Notes: generated from the sequence alone by a model not told the origin. A DNA stretch of 64,000 bases from Medicago truncatula (GCF_003473485.1 NC_053047.1:34148972-34212971), one strand, 5' to 3'; counted from the first letter of the stretch, positions 1 to 11,759 are shown. Made by a program: numbers and translations.

Positions 1-1735
1 GGATAATCACATCTATATTATCACAATATACACATGCATCCAACGTGTAACTTTAATGGGTAGAATGCATTTAATTGGACTAAGACCAACCACACAAGTG
101 AAATGGATATCAATCTTTCAATGAAAATCTTAAGACATTAGATATACGGACCACCTCACTATATGTTTCTCAATATTACTCTTGCATATAATGTGAAATT
201 TTTACTCACACTTGACACAGTATCTGTGTTCCCCCACCAAGAACTGCTCCCCCACAATTTTGAATCGGGATATCATATCATCGTTATACTTTTTGTTGGA
301 GCCAACATTTATGTGGATCGACACATTGGAGAAGGAACAACCACACAAGTGCGAATGCTACTACATCTTCATCCCAAATTTTAATGCTTACGTACGATTT
401 TTTTTCCACTTATTTGTTAATCAACCTCCACTATTTTATCCAATGTTTGGTTTTAACTGATGCTCAATACATCATAATATTCTCTCCCTACACTATAATG
501 TATTTTGTCAATTCAGCATAACAAATGACATCCAAAAGCTGACATAACACTTCATCCTAATTTTGAAACCTTCGAGGGATCATAGTCTAAGTTTGATCAC
601 CATATTCGACTAAGAAAAACCACACATGTCTGACTGATATCAAATTTTTGTCCTAAACCTTAAGGCATCAGATATATATGTCATCTCACTTATATGTTGT
701 TTAAAATTTACCATATATCCCATCCTAACATAGAACTTTGACTCACACTAGACACACTAATATTTCTTAACCAACTGGGCAACTATTTGTGTTCGTAATC
801 ACGTGACATAGTAAAATAAGGTCAAGCGGAGGAACACCATGTTCCAGAAGGTTGGTTGGTGATTGTTTCATGAAGAGAGTTTTATATTCCTTTCTTTTAT
901 GTGAAGAAAAAAAGGAAATTAGAAGGAAAAGTAACGGATTTGAAAAAGGAATTTGAACATGAGAGAAGATAAGGGAAAAATAATTATTGTGCGTTATGTT
1001 TGTGAGAGTATAGAGAGTAGTGTGAGTTATCGGTGATTTTAGGAGTTTGTTAAAGGAGTTGGAGATTTTTGGGTAATTATTTTACTAAAAAAATTGATTC
1101 AATTAAGAAATGCCACATAATTTTTAATGTCTAATAAACATGTATTTTGTGAACTCAACATAACACATCTGCAATTTTCCATTGCCACTTGCCGCCAAAG
1201 TCCAAAAGTTGATGAATTTAAATTAATAGAGGTTGAATGAAAAAATTCAGATGAAAAACAATGACATTTAAAAACTAAATTTTAAGATAAAAAATGCAAA
1301 CAAACGACATCAAAAAATTAAAAGACAAATTATTTGTGACTTTCGGGAGATTATGCATCGAGTTTGATAATCACATTAAACAAAGAGAACAATACACGTG
1401 AGTTTGAAAACACATCTTCACCCAAACCTTATGAAATTAGGTATATGGATCATAACACTTATATCTTACTCAACATCTATTCTTACATCCAATGTGACTT
1501 TAACTCACATTTGACACGTTAACATTTCTCCCTCAAGTACGAGACTCTCCGCATATGAGATCTACCACCATAAACCAATTCTGCTTTTCCACATAGTCGA
1601 TCTGAGCTATGATATCATTGTTAGGCCTTACGAGGGAGCCAACACTGGCATGGATTGACCCATTGCACAGAGAACAACCAGACAAATAAGAATGATATCA
1701 AATCTTTACTTAATATTTTAAATATCACGAAATTC
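1..1735. repeat. Degenerate repeat-rich segment, no gene
   Basis: No coding exon is supported here. Loosely similar phrases recur about every 300 to 700 bases, for example 'accacacaag' near 91 and 341 and 'gagccaacac' near 1645 with a variant near 299. They alternate with versions of 'ttgacac' around 212, 1512 and elsewhere. This suggests an old internally repeated element, ending at the Helitron-type terminus at 1739-1767. The element's left end is not recognised and may lie outside the window. Confidence 0.4.
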
Positions 1736-1738
1736 TAG

Positions 1739-1767
1739 CCCGTGCTTGGCACGGGTTTCTAAGCTAG
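1739..1767 (+). mobile_element. Helitron 3' terminus (hairpin plus CTAG)
   Basis: A 7 bp GC-rich stem (cccgtgc at 1739-1745, gcacggg at 1749-1755) with a 3 nt loop is followed 8 nt later by CTAG at 1764-1767 and then a T. Plant Helitrons end in a short hairpin 10 to 12 nt before a CTRR terminus and insert between A and T; this matches at every point. The 5' end (TC after a host A) was not located, so the element length is unknown. Confidence 0.7.
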
Positions 1768-1989
1768 TATATAACTAAATAACTATGGTTAGAATAATAA
1801 ACTTTCCTAATCAGACATAGTGTATATTAATTATTGGCGGAAGGATATCACATCTTCCATAGTAGCTCACCAGACCAATTCAGTTGTGTCATACTCCAAT
1901 TTTTGACCTAAGAACCTACATTCATACACCCTTTGATCCAGAATATTCACTGGCTTTTTAGAGAAAAATTCGGCAGAAAGGTATTTTAA

Positions 1990-3450
1990 AGTACCTCATC
2001 TTTGTACGGATTCCGACCTCTCTTCTCACTTTTTATTTTCTTAGTCTTTTAGTTTTATCTTGCCTTTTATTTTCCATCAATAAATTTTATTTTACTTTAC
2101 ATAATTTATTTTAATTTGTTTTTATTTTATTTTGTATTAGATTTATTTTATTTCTTTTTTAATTAATTAGTGTCCAAAAAAAACAAAGTGTCAATAGGTC
2201 CAAAAATAAAATGTCCAAGGTCTAAAAAAAATTTCAAGTCAAGTGTCAACTTTAACATTCATTTTTCAAAAGTCATCATAATTGTCCATCATTTCCATTA
2301 AACCAATTTTCCATTTTCATCAACCTCCTCACCTATAAATAGAGCCCTCATTCCTCACAATTTCACACACCAAAAGTTCTCTTGAGTTGTCAAAGAACTT
2401 TTCTCTCTTCTCCATGTTTAGCTTGTGTTGACGAGCTATTATTTTCTTCTCCCTCTTTTTTCTGTCCCTTCGGAAAAGTCTGTTCGAAATTTTGTCCCTT
2501 CGGTTGTCCCTTTCTTTTATTTTCTTGAATTTTATTTCTTTTTAGCATTTTAGCATTTTATTTTATTTCTATTTAGCATTTTAATTATTGTTATTTATTT
2601 TTCAGCAATTAGAATGTATTTAGATCCAATGTAAATATAAATGAGAAAAGTGTGCGTGTGTGTGTCCTTTTATTTCTTTACGGCCTTATATATATCCAAT
2701 AATGCAAAAAAAAAAATTAGATTGGGGATTTTGTGGTGATCCAATGTCACTACAAAAATCCACGCGCTTTAATTTTTATTGCTCCGTTAGTTTAATTTTC
2801 ATTTATTATTCCAAAAACAACAAAAACATGCAAATAATCAAAATCACAAAAATATTTTCATAATAAAACTTGATTCCAAAATCAGGTGATCTTTTTTTTT
2901 TTTTTTTTTTTAATCAAACTTTCAATCAATTTAATCATACCTTGAGTCCATTTTCTTTTAAATTAAAAAATACAAACCAAATCTTATTTTTCACTTGGCT
3001 TTTCTTTTAAAACCTTTTTCAAAACTAATAAAAATCACAAAACCAATCAAACGTTAATTTGTACCCCAAACTACGATGTTTTGTTCCCTCACGGGTACGT
3101 AGGCAAAGGACACTCGTCCTTCCAAATCATAAAAAATGTAGATAAATTAGGTCTCACTTTCTTTTTCTTTTAATCACCACTTTTAAATTCCTTCTTTTAA
3201 GCAAAAAAACAAGCATGTTAAAGTACGAAAAATAAATAAAATCAAGAGGTTCTCGTAGAGTACTACGAATATTTAGAGTGCTAATACCTTTCCTAAATAT
3301 AACCAACCCCCGAACCTTAAATCTCTCAATATGGGGTGTTTTGAACTTTTTCCCCTTTTTCTTAAAAAATCAAATGTTCAGTCGTGAAATTTAGTGAGTC
3401 AAAAGCTAATCAAATAGCCTTGATCTCCGAAAAATGACGCGGCAAGTTGA
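1990..3450 (+). repeat. Probable LTR-retrotransposon LTR relic (Ogre/Tat-like)
   Basis: The segment has a TATA-like box (ctataaatag, about 2333) followed by a pyrimidine-rich leader. Further on it carries phrases such as 'cacgggtacgtaggc' (about 3089) and 'gagtgctaatacc' (about 3277). From memory these phrases belong to long LTRs of legume Ogre-type Ty3/gypsy elements. No gag-pol open frame and no second LTR are visible. LTR boundaries were not defined; the assignment is by recollection of the family. Confidence 0.45.
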
Positions 3451-3654
3451 TATGATTTCCGGGTTTGATTCCCAGCTGAGGAATTGTTTTTTGCAATCTT
3501 TATTTTTTTATTATTTTAATACATACCCTTCTGTTCTATTATTTTTTCTTTGTGAGGAAATGTCCCTTATTTTTTTCTTGTGCGAGTACAATATCCCTTC
3601 TTTTTCCGTCAAAAATGAATCACCTTTTTTTTTTGTTGTTGAAAGGGACACTTA

Positions 3655-4740
3655 GGAGGTGTTTGGATGGAGGGTTTAGGATGGGAGGGTAGGGCTGGAC
3701 ATCGGTCGGTTTCGGCCGAAATTCGGTGCCAAAATCCGTAACCGACTCAACCGACGGTTGGAATATCTCAAGCCATTTCCGCCCATATGAGACTTTCAGT
3801 TTCGGCAGTCTCGGTTCAACAATTATCACGGGTGAAACAGTCGATAGTACCGGTTTGGCATTAAACAAAAGTTTGATATAAAAAGTTCACACTTCGAACA
3901 ATAAAATTCTCCAGAAACAAGAAACAGAACAAACGAAAAAATATCAAAAATTAGAGTCAAATCAGATCTATTCTTGAAGAAGGAAGAAGGAAGAAGTGAT
4001 ACAGATAGATATGGGTTGAGAATGATGAATATGAAGATCATCAAGTATAAACAATGGTTGGATTAAATTTTGTTTACTTTGTTGAAACAACAGTCATGTA
4101 AAAAAACATGTATGTGTGGAGAAGAAAGATTGTGGGAGATGGGAGAGTGAAGAGAGAGCAAGGAGTGTAAAACTACGGATGTAGAGATTGAAAGTATCCA
4201 TGGAGGTTGGATTGTTGAAAGTGTTGTGCGACAGAGAAAGAGGCTGCCCACGGCACAATATTGTTGCTGTGTTAGACTGCGAGGGAGAAAATGGAATGAA
4301 AATAAGGTTTTGTTCTAATTGTTGGGCTGAACTTAGCATTGAGCCTTAGTAAAAAAACATATAAACGGTCGGTCCAGTTTTCGACGAGTCTATCCACACA
4401 ACCCGAAATCGACCAACCCAAACCAATTAATTTGAACCGCTTAACCCGGTTTGACCGTGTAACCCAAACCGACATGCTTCGAGCCAAACGGGTCGGCCAA
4501 TTTGGGCCGGTTTGGTGTTTTATGTCCAGCCCTAGGGGAGAGATTGCTTTTCTTTTTTAAATTACAGACAATATAAGATGATTTTTAGAAAACTTAATTA
4601 ACAACATGATAAGTGATCATATAACACTTCAAAAACACTTGATTTATTTTAAAAAAACATTTTACATTGTTCGTAATTTAAAAAATAAAAGTGAGCCCTC
4701 CCCTTCCTTGCCCTCCTAAATCCTCAATTCAAACGCACCC
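3655..4740. mobile_element. Tourist-like MITE, interrupted by a second element
   Basis: Imperfect terminal inverted repeats (ggaggtgtttggatgg at 3655; complement of the sequence ending in cgcaccc at 4740) are flanked by TTA on both sides (3652-3654 and 4741-4743). A 3 bp TTA duplication points to PIF/Harbinger Tourist elements. The body is split by the GGGCTGGACAT element at 3692-4532, leaving only short outer arms. Confidence 0.6.
3692..4532. mobile_element. Nested MITE with GGGCTGGACAT terminal repeats
   Basis: An exact 11 bp inverted terminal repeat, GGGCTGGACAT at 3692 and its complement ending at 4532, is flanked by TA on both sides. Subterminal copies of 'cggtttcgg' and 'gggccggtttgg' resemble other plant elements of this type. 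It sits inside the Tourist-like element and is therefore the younger insertion. If TA is counted in the termini the flanks show no clean 8 bp duplication, so Tc1/mariner versus hAT stays open. Confidence 0.6.
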
Positions 4741-4743
4741 TTA

Positions 4744-5133
4744 GGTTTTGTGAGTTTGGAGGGGAGGAGAATGAAAGACTTTGAGGGGTAGAAAATATGA
4801 GGGAGAATTGAGAAATCTTTTAAATTTTTTAAAAGAGTAGTTTTTTTAGAGAATGATAAATTAATGCATATGATTACTATATTTTTAATTTTAAAAATAA
4901 TATAACAACATATATTAAATTTGAAGAATTCATATAAACCCTCCAAAATCTCTCAAAACCCTCATTCAATACAATTTTTTTAGTTCCCCAAATGATGAGG
5001 GTTTAGCATTATGAATATAAGTTAACCCCCCAAAGTCCTCTTCTTCCATTTTCCTCGATTTCTTCCACTTGCTCATTCATTTTTTTTTCCAAGTCTTTCC
5101 TTTCTTTCCCCTCCAAACTTGCAAACAAAGCCC
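4744..5133. mobile_element. Tourist-like MITE
   Basis: The left terminus (gttttgtgagtttggagggg, from 4745) is complementary to the right terminus (cccctccaaacttgcaaac, about 5108-5126). TTA lies on the left and TTG on the right. It shares TTA 4741-4743 with the preceding Tourist-like element, so the two lie directly side by side. The same family occurs at 30422-30768 and from 60928. Confidence 0.6.
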
Positions 5134-5915
5134 TTGGTCACTAATGCCTCTATATACTCTTGAAAAGTGAAAATTTAAATATTTGACAATTATTAATATG
5201 AAACTTTAAAAGATTGTTAGCACAACCATCATATCTTCCTCTCTTCACAAACTTTTATCAATGGACTAGTAACTTCTTCGTTTATTTTGTCATTAACTCT
5301 ATCACATATCATAATCAAATATGGGGTGATTTATCTTTCAAAATAGTCTATATCCATTGAAAGCAAGACCAAAGTGCTAGTTACAGTCTATCTTCCAAGT
5401 AATGATGATATTGATGATGATTTTTCTAAGTTGATCAACCTTTTGATTTGGAGTTAGGTAAGTTGTTTCCCACTATGGGAAAACTAATTTTGACTGTTAG
5501 ATAACATACTTCTACCATAGACACTCAACACCAGATTTTTTCTCGCACTCACTACTCAACAACATACGACTGCTCCAACTCTCTTTCTTCCTCTTCTTCA
5601 AGCCTTGTCATCACATAAAATTGATTTTCTAAAAACCATTCCATTGTCTCCGTCACTGCAATTTCACAATTAAAATGAGTATGAGGTAGTAGATCCCCTT
5701 TTCTAGAGGAACAAAATTTCCTTGGACACGTGATTCTCTACTTCAGCCTACATTCACATAGTGGTCTTCAACGACAAAAGTGTATGAAGTCCTTTAAATT
5801 GAGATCACCTTATTGCATAAACACCTTGTGTAAAGTCCTCTAATTGAAATTATAAAATGTAGAGAAAAAAAATAGCATAAAGGTCAAAAGGATTGTAATA
5901 CTACCATTTAAGGAT
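5134..5915. other. Intergenic, nothing recognised
   Basis: AT-rich sequence with no open frame resembling a known protein and no clear repeat structure. I see nothing to annotate. Confidence 0.5.
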
Positions 5916-6344
5916 TGATACATATTTATATCTTGAACAATGTTGTTATCTACACTAAAAAGCCAATTGCCTATGAACGAGGCTTCATTATTTTTCCCAT
6001 TTCCTATCTAAAACGATGCTATCGTTTGATAAATTGTTGTTGTAATGGACGTGCAAAGCATATAAATGGATGTGACAGATCTAATTTCTCTTTATTTTGC
6101 GATTCGTTTTGGGATTTTGGGGCATTTTGTGATACATATTTATATTTTGAACAATGTTGTTATCTACACTAAAAAAGCCAATTGCCTATGAATGAGGCTT
6201 CATTATTTTTCCCATTTCATATCTAAAACGATGCAACCGTTTAATAAATTGTTGTTGTAATGGACGTGCAAAGCATATAAATGGATGTGACAGATCTAAT
6301 TTCTCTTTATTTTGCGATTCGTTTTGGGATTTTGGGGCATTTTG
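5916..6344. repeat. Tandem duplication, two copies of 214 bp
   Basis: Copy 1 (5916-6129) and copy 2 (6130-6344) start with tgatacatatttatat and end with ggggcattttg. They differ by a few substitutions and one added A. Short poly-T and AT tracts follow. The high identity indicates a fairly recent duplication. Confidence 0.9.
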
Positions 6345-6505
6345 TTATTTTTATTTATTTGGTTTATTCTTAAACAAAGCACTGTTGCCCTAATTCCACC
6401 TAATATTTAACCTAAAAAATTGTAGCCACTTTTGCAACTATTCCTTATGAACACTTCAAGATAGGAGGGCGTTGGAAAAGGTTTGTGGAAGCTCGCAAAC
6501 TCGCA

Positions 6506-6749
6506 AGATTTCATCCACATCTCTAAAATATGTTTTGGGTGGAAACAAACTAAAATCCTAATCTTAATTTCTCTCATTCAAGTAACTAAGAGATTTCATC
6601 CACATCTCTAAAGTATCTTTTGGGTGGAAACAAACTAAAATCCTTATTTCTCTCATTTAAATAAGTAAGAGATTTCATCTACATCTCTAAAATATATTTT
6701 GGGTGGAAACAAACTAAAAATCCTAATTCCTGTCATTCAAATAACTACT
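6506..6749. repeat. Three-copy tandem repeat, about 79-85 bp
   Basis: Units starting with agatttcatc at 6506, 6591 and 6670 (spacing 85 and 79 bp) share 'acatctctaaa' and 'ttttgggtggaaacaaac'. The third copy is the most divergent. No coding potential is seen. Confidence 0.85.
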
Positions 6750-7074
6750 ACATTTCACCCGAGTCAACTATCGTAATCATTTGTTTTGCGCCCCCTCCCT
6801 ATTTACATGCCAATTCTTAAGTCAAACAAAGTGCCCCATCAACAATATTAATTTCATTTGATTCATATTAATCTTTATCCTAAAATGTTGGTCATTTCCT
6901 AATTTTGTTCCACTATTTTGTGCTTATCGTGATAAGTAATACTCTTTATTACTCAACCATCATATCCTACTCACACGTATTGCACTTTTTTCCTATAAAT
7001 ACATCATAACCTATTAGCCAGACCATCTCAATCTAAATAAGCATCCTCTTTCTTGGAAAGAAAAAAATCGGCCA

Positions 7075-7450
7075 ATGATGTCTGCCAAATACACTCCAAT
7101 CTCAGCTGTTTCTGGAGGAAGAAAAAACCTTAAGATGCGTGTGCGAGTTGCTCACATTTTGTTGATTTGAGAGAAGAAGGTCCCCACTAGCATCATTTTC
7201 ATGAACATGTTACTGGTCGATGAAAAGGTTTCTACATGTTTGCACTCTTAACTTTAAAATTAAACTAATGTCATTGTTGTTTTTTAGTTATGTAATTTAA
7301 CCAGCTGTTTACTGATGTTGTTGTCGTCAATAGGGTGGACGTATTCACGCCACAGCTAGAAAAGATTTGGTGGCAAAGTTCAGGTCCATGGGTGAAGAGG
7401 GGGGTACATATCAGCTTGAAAATGCAATCATAGGGAAATCAAATGTGTAG
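7075..7450 (+). pseudogene. RPA1-like (DUF223/OB-fold) gene fragment, broken
   Basis: Exon 1 runs from ATG 7075 to 7227 and exon 2 from 7334 to a TAG ending at 7450, with GT..AG borders. Readable pieces include YTPISAVSGGRKNLK, MRVRVAHI, MNMLLVDEK and GGRIHATARKDLVAKFRS, which match the N-terminal OB-fold of replication protein A 70 kDa-like proteins that are very numerous in Medicago and are also carried by plant Helitrons. An in-frame TGA at 7168-7170 follows HILLI where the family usually has Arg, consistent with CGA to TGA. Only the first about 120 residues are present. A TATA-like box (ctataaat, about 6993) lies upstream. The fragment ends 230 bp before a Helitron 3' terminus, which may have carried it. 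Confidence 0.7.
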
Positions 7451-7685
7451 GAGTTTTTTGTGTACTATTCATTTTCTTACTTATTGAAACTATTTGCATG
7501 TCAACGAACTTCAGTTTCCCTTTTAAAATTAAATGTTATGTTAAAGTAACAGGAACTACGTACTAGAATTATGGAACAATAACAAAGTCTATGGTAATTG
7601 ACATTATGCTTTGATTCACAACAATTTTTACATTCAAGCGAACTACATTGTTTTATTTTGCCAGTGAATATTAACTTCTTAAAAT

Positions 7686-7717
7686 GACCCGTGCGTTAGC
7701 ACGGGTCAATTGTCTAG
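7686..7717 (+). mobile_element. Helitron 3' terminus (second copy)
   Basis: A 9 bp stem (gacccgtgc 7686-7694, gcacgggtc 7699-7707) with a 4 nt loop is followed 6 nt later by CTAG (7714-7717) and then T. This is the same architecture and nearly the same stem as at 1739-1767. The element body should lie to the left and may include the RPA1-like fragment; the 5' end was not found. Confidence 0.7.
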
Positions 7718-7721
7718 TTTA

Positions 7722-7806
7722 AGTGTGGAGAAGTGAGGTGTCCAAAGTTCGAACCCCGATCCATGTATATAATATGTCATATCTCTACCAGCTAAGCTCA
7801 CGGGAA
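7722..7806 (-). repeat. tRNA-derived SINE relic
   Basis: Read on the minus strand, an A box (tagct, then tggtagagatatg) and a B box (gttcgaac) appear in the spacing of a tRNA-derived RNA polymerase III promoter. It is the same family as 20523-20660 and 42617-42722. It directly abuts the Helitron terminus. No functional tRNA fold is intact. Confidence 0.6.
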
Positions 7807-8025
7807 TGAAAACATTTAATTTTTTGATAATTTTTTTAATCCCAAACAAACATTAAAAAAAGTAGATTTGTTTTTTTTTTTAAAGAAAAAAAACCTACAT
7901 TGGGTTTTTACTTTATACCACCCACATCGTTGCACTATTTGTTGTAGTTGATTAGAAATTACGACTGCGCGATTCCCAAACGAAACGACAACCCATCTCT
8001 CTGCAACTTCTCTTCACACTCCGCC

Positions 8026-10861
8026 ATGTATGTATCTAAGCTTCTCTATTTCTTTCATTTTTCATCTCTTTCATCCACTATTTATATTCGATTCGAATGC
8101 AAATACTTCTTATTCCCCTAATTTTTAAATCTAGGGTTTTGAAACCTTGCTCCGATTAGATGTTGTTTAAATCTAGAAATTGATGATCTGAATCTGTCTG
8201 ATTATGTGCTTGTTGTTGATTTAGTGAATATTAATCTAGGAAAAAATTATTATGAATTTCATTTAATCATTTTGACACCCCTTGTTTAACGTGTATATGC
8301 TTTTATTTTATTTTATTTTATTATTATTCTTTGTATTAAGGTATGTTTGGATTTTATTGTGAATTCAGGGCTGACGAGGAACCTGTTGATCAGAAGAGAT
8401 TTTTTGAAGACTCTTGCAAACCAAAATGTGTCAGGCCGTTGATTGAATATCAGGTTTCTAAATTTTTATTCACTAATATATCATCACTTTTACATTCGTA
8501 AAATTTATTAAGATATGGTTTATTCAAAGAAAAATATGATCGGAGAAATAGTAGCATTAAGGTCAAACAAAGAAATTCAATGTAGCGAAGGTAATGTTTT
8601 AGGAATCATCTGGCTAGATAGTGATGAAACTAAACTTTTATTACAGTCTAACTTCTTACTGCCTTTCCTTAAGATTAAAGACCCAATTTTGTTGCGGCCC
8701 AATTTACTCAGACAAAAAATAATACCAAACTAGTCCCTGACGTTTTCAAATTCGGGATAAAAATTAGTCCTTTTGTCCGGGGCTAAATTGAACCTTGAGA
8801 AAATATTGAGGGAATAAATTGAAAATGCAGGTAGATTGATTATGTCCGTGTGAGAGTGTTTTCTATATTCTGTTGGAAATCTGACTTAATGGATCGTGAT
8901 ATAAACAAGGCTAGTATGACTACAAATTTGTTATTATTTGTTGAATATAATTCAAACCAGTATTCTAAAATCTGAGCCGTTTATCAACCCAGATAAAGTA
9001 CAAGATAATTGATCGAACAACTAGGTCATTGAACCTAATGACTGAATTAAATGACTCTACTTCAATAAACAGATGTATAGGTATTAAATCGAATTGAATC
9101 AAACAAATGAGTAAAAAAAAAAGTTAAAATAAAACTCATGACATATATAGTAATGTAAAAAAAATCATTACATAAGAAAATATACTTATAATCAAGTACA
9201 ATAATGAAATATATTTTAATTTAATAAAGAATATAGTATTTTTTTACCTAAAAAATAGTGTTTATACAATTAAATATTTTAATGATATCATGTTTTTTAA
9301 GGATATTTTAACATTTATGTTATATTTTATGCGTTATAAAAGATAGTTGAGGTCCTCTTTTATATAAAAAATATGTTATGTGTTTTAAAAGAGAATTTTT
9401 TTGACAAAAAAAGAGTTGAAGTCCCTTTGTATAAAAAAAAAGAGTAAGGAGACAGTTGTACCCAAGAATAAGAGTAAGGAAGATTATATTAAATTGAATA
9501 AAGGAGTTATGTTTTATTAAAGAAAGAAGGATGATTTTAACAATTATGAATTATGTTTTTTTTTTTTTTTTTTTTTATACAAAAGAAAATAAAAGACTAA
9601 ATGAAAATGACTTTAGCAGGAGTTGAACCTAGCACATAAGACTTGGCAAAAAGGCTCTTAACCACTACAGCATGCTACAAAACATTGTAATATTACAAAA
9701 CATAATATATAATAAGAATTTGTTTTTTGGGGGTGGGCCATGGCCCATGAGGGGCTCCGCCTCTGAATGTGGCCTTCCCTCCATTGCACATGCGTTCTCC
9801 AAACATCCCACACTGCCTCACCTTCTCTGTCTGTCCTAGTCCCATGCAACCACGCTTTTTACAACTTAGTTGTTCTATTCTGTCTTGGATGGGTGGCTAT
9901 GGAAGTCACGGCTTGTGAGTAGCAGAAAGTGGGTTTTTTGGGGGGCGGTGTTGTGGAAATTTGGCCTTTGGATGTCAGAGATTATGGTAGATTTTTATGG
10001 TCTCTCTCTCTATTTCTCTCTGGTTTGGGATAGATGCAGTAGAGAGGTTGAGTTATGGGGAAAAAATGCAATTCTCTTCTGTTTTTTCTTTAAAAGCTGA
10101 ACCGACCACCTAAACCTAATGAACCCGTATTTCATCAGGTTAGCTTGGTTCGGGTCCAGTCACATTAATAGTGTAAAACCGAACCAAACCAACATGTACA
10201 TATTTGATTTATTTGGGTTTCCTATGTATATGGATGGAGAGACGATGGTATCAGCTGTGTGTTGAATTGAAGTTAATTTTAGCAGGGGTTGCGTTTTACA
10301 TCCCCTTCCTTCTTTTGAGTTGAGAGAACCAACATTGTATGAAATTAGTGGGAAAACCGTAGGTTCTGACTTGTTTAGCTAAATTGATACCCTGAGTGAG
10401 TATTAATGGACAAAATATAGAGAAGCTCTATTGTGGGTCTGGGGAAGGGTAGGCCCAATGTGTGTCTATTGCAGGTTGTCTTATCTTACATTTTGGCTGA
10501 TTCCACTCAAACTCACAAGATAGCCACTCCAATTGTTATGCCTAGACAAATTTAAAATAAAGAATAAGTGTTGGCAAATATTTGTTCCGCCTTATTTTTG
10601 TTTATGAAAGAAGGTCTTGCAAAGAAAAGTAATTCTCTAAATTGCTACAGGCATGCATGAAAAGGATACATGGTGATGATTCTGGGCAGAAACACTGCAC
10701 TGGACAATATTTCGATTATTGGTATTGTGTTGACAAATGTGTAAGTATTGATGTTTAGTTTGTAAATAACCATTTAGCTACTTGATTTTCTTTTGTATTC
10801 CCTGATAAATTATAATCTTGCAATGCAGGTTGCACCAAAGCTATTCACCAAATTGAAGTAA
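8026..10861 (+). CDS. QCR6: Cytochrome b-c1 complex subunit 6 (QCR6, hinge protein)
   Basis: Small acidic/hinge subunit of mitochondrial respiratory complex III, which helps cytochrome c1 interact with cytochrome c at the inner membrane. Coding exons: 8026-8027 (only AT), 8369-8453, 10651-10740 and 10829-10861, giving 69 residues, the length I recall for plant QCR6. The protein starts MADEEPVDQKRFFEDSC and carries the paired-cysteine pattern of the hinge family: C17, C21, then ACMKR, HCTG and YCVDKC. It ends in KLFTKLK. The initiator codon is split AT^G by a 341 bp intron (gtatgt...ttcag), so no ATG for this frame exists in the genomic exon 2. Intron 2 is 2.2 kb and filled with repeat-like sequence. 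No frameshift or premature stop is seen. Confidence 0.9.
8454..10650. other. Intron 2 of QCR6
   Basis: A 2.2 kb intron without coding sequence. It contains poly-T and poly-A tracts (9559-9577 T run), a stretch at 9610-9675 resembling a decayed tRNA-like repeat ('ggagttgaacctagcac'), and an inverted-repeat-like 'gaaccgaaccaaacc' stretch near 10170. No functional element is supported. Confidence 0.5.
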
Positions 10862-11616
10862 TAGGGTAGAATGTTTTGGTATTATAATACCGTTCTGTTT
10901 TATCTTCATTCCCAAATAACTGCTCCTAAACATGTGATTTTGTAACCAAAACTCATGCCCTGTATGGTTATTTATTTTGCTCATTGGGAAATTTTGATCC
11001 CATGGAGACATTAGATGATTATGAATGAATAATTACATTATGCCAATTTGGCAGTCATTTCCTTCATGAGTACCGCTATTTATTACGAAACAAATCACAC
11101 ACGAAACACAAGAATGTGAAATTTGTTACTAGTATTGTTCATAATTTCATCTGCTTGTATTATACATGCACTCGTATTGCCGAATACAAAGCTTTATATT
11201 AGGTTTTTTTTTAATAGAAAATTAACAAATATTGTTCAGTGTAGCATTTGACACGATACAAGAGTAGTAGACAAGCAGTGGGTGAAATAGCATAATACAA
11301 AAGCAGGAGGTAATATGTTAACATAGAATCAATGTGTACATATCCTAAGTGAGCGTGTATTCTTTAAACTTTCATCCAATATAATTTCAGGTTCCATTGT
11401 ATTACATGCCACTTGTGATATGTATTGTAAATTTAGGAAATCATGAACCAGAAGGAAAATAAAGACTTCAAGTCTAAACCTTCCCAGCCCAGTAAATGTA
11501 TCCCAAATAATAATGCTTGAAAAATAATTAGTTATTCAATAGTAATACATTAAGCTAGTTTATTGCATGGAATTGATTAACATCATTAAGATTGGATATG
11601 AGCAATTTTTTTATAA

Positions 11617-11685
11617 TGGTGGGACCCCTTCCCGGATCCTGTGTATGCGGGAGCTTTTAGTGCACCGGATTGCCCTTTGTTTTTT
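11617..11685 (+). repeat. Probable Au-type SINE 3' fragment
   Basis: The stretch 'gtgggaccccttcccgga' (from 11619) followed by 'gcgggagctttt' and 'gtgcaccgg' matches, from memory, the conserved 3' part of Au SINEs described in grasses and legumes. It is followed by a short T-rich end. The 5' tRNA-related part is not evident. Confidence 0.45.
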
Positions 11686-11759
11686 GTGTACTTTGCGGCT
11701 GATCAACTAACGGTAAGCCAAACTCTTGTAAAAAAAACAAACTCCAAATAATTCAACAC

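Noticed and set aside
163-460. Overlapping 73- and 82-codon frames at the left edge
   Set aside because: No known motifs, overlapping frames in repeat-like DNA.
10095-10190. gaaccgaaccaaacc repeats as a regulatory site
   Set aside because: The same sequence type occurs in several dispersed MITE relics, so it is better explained as repeat debris.
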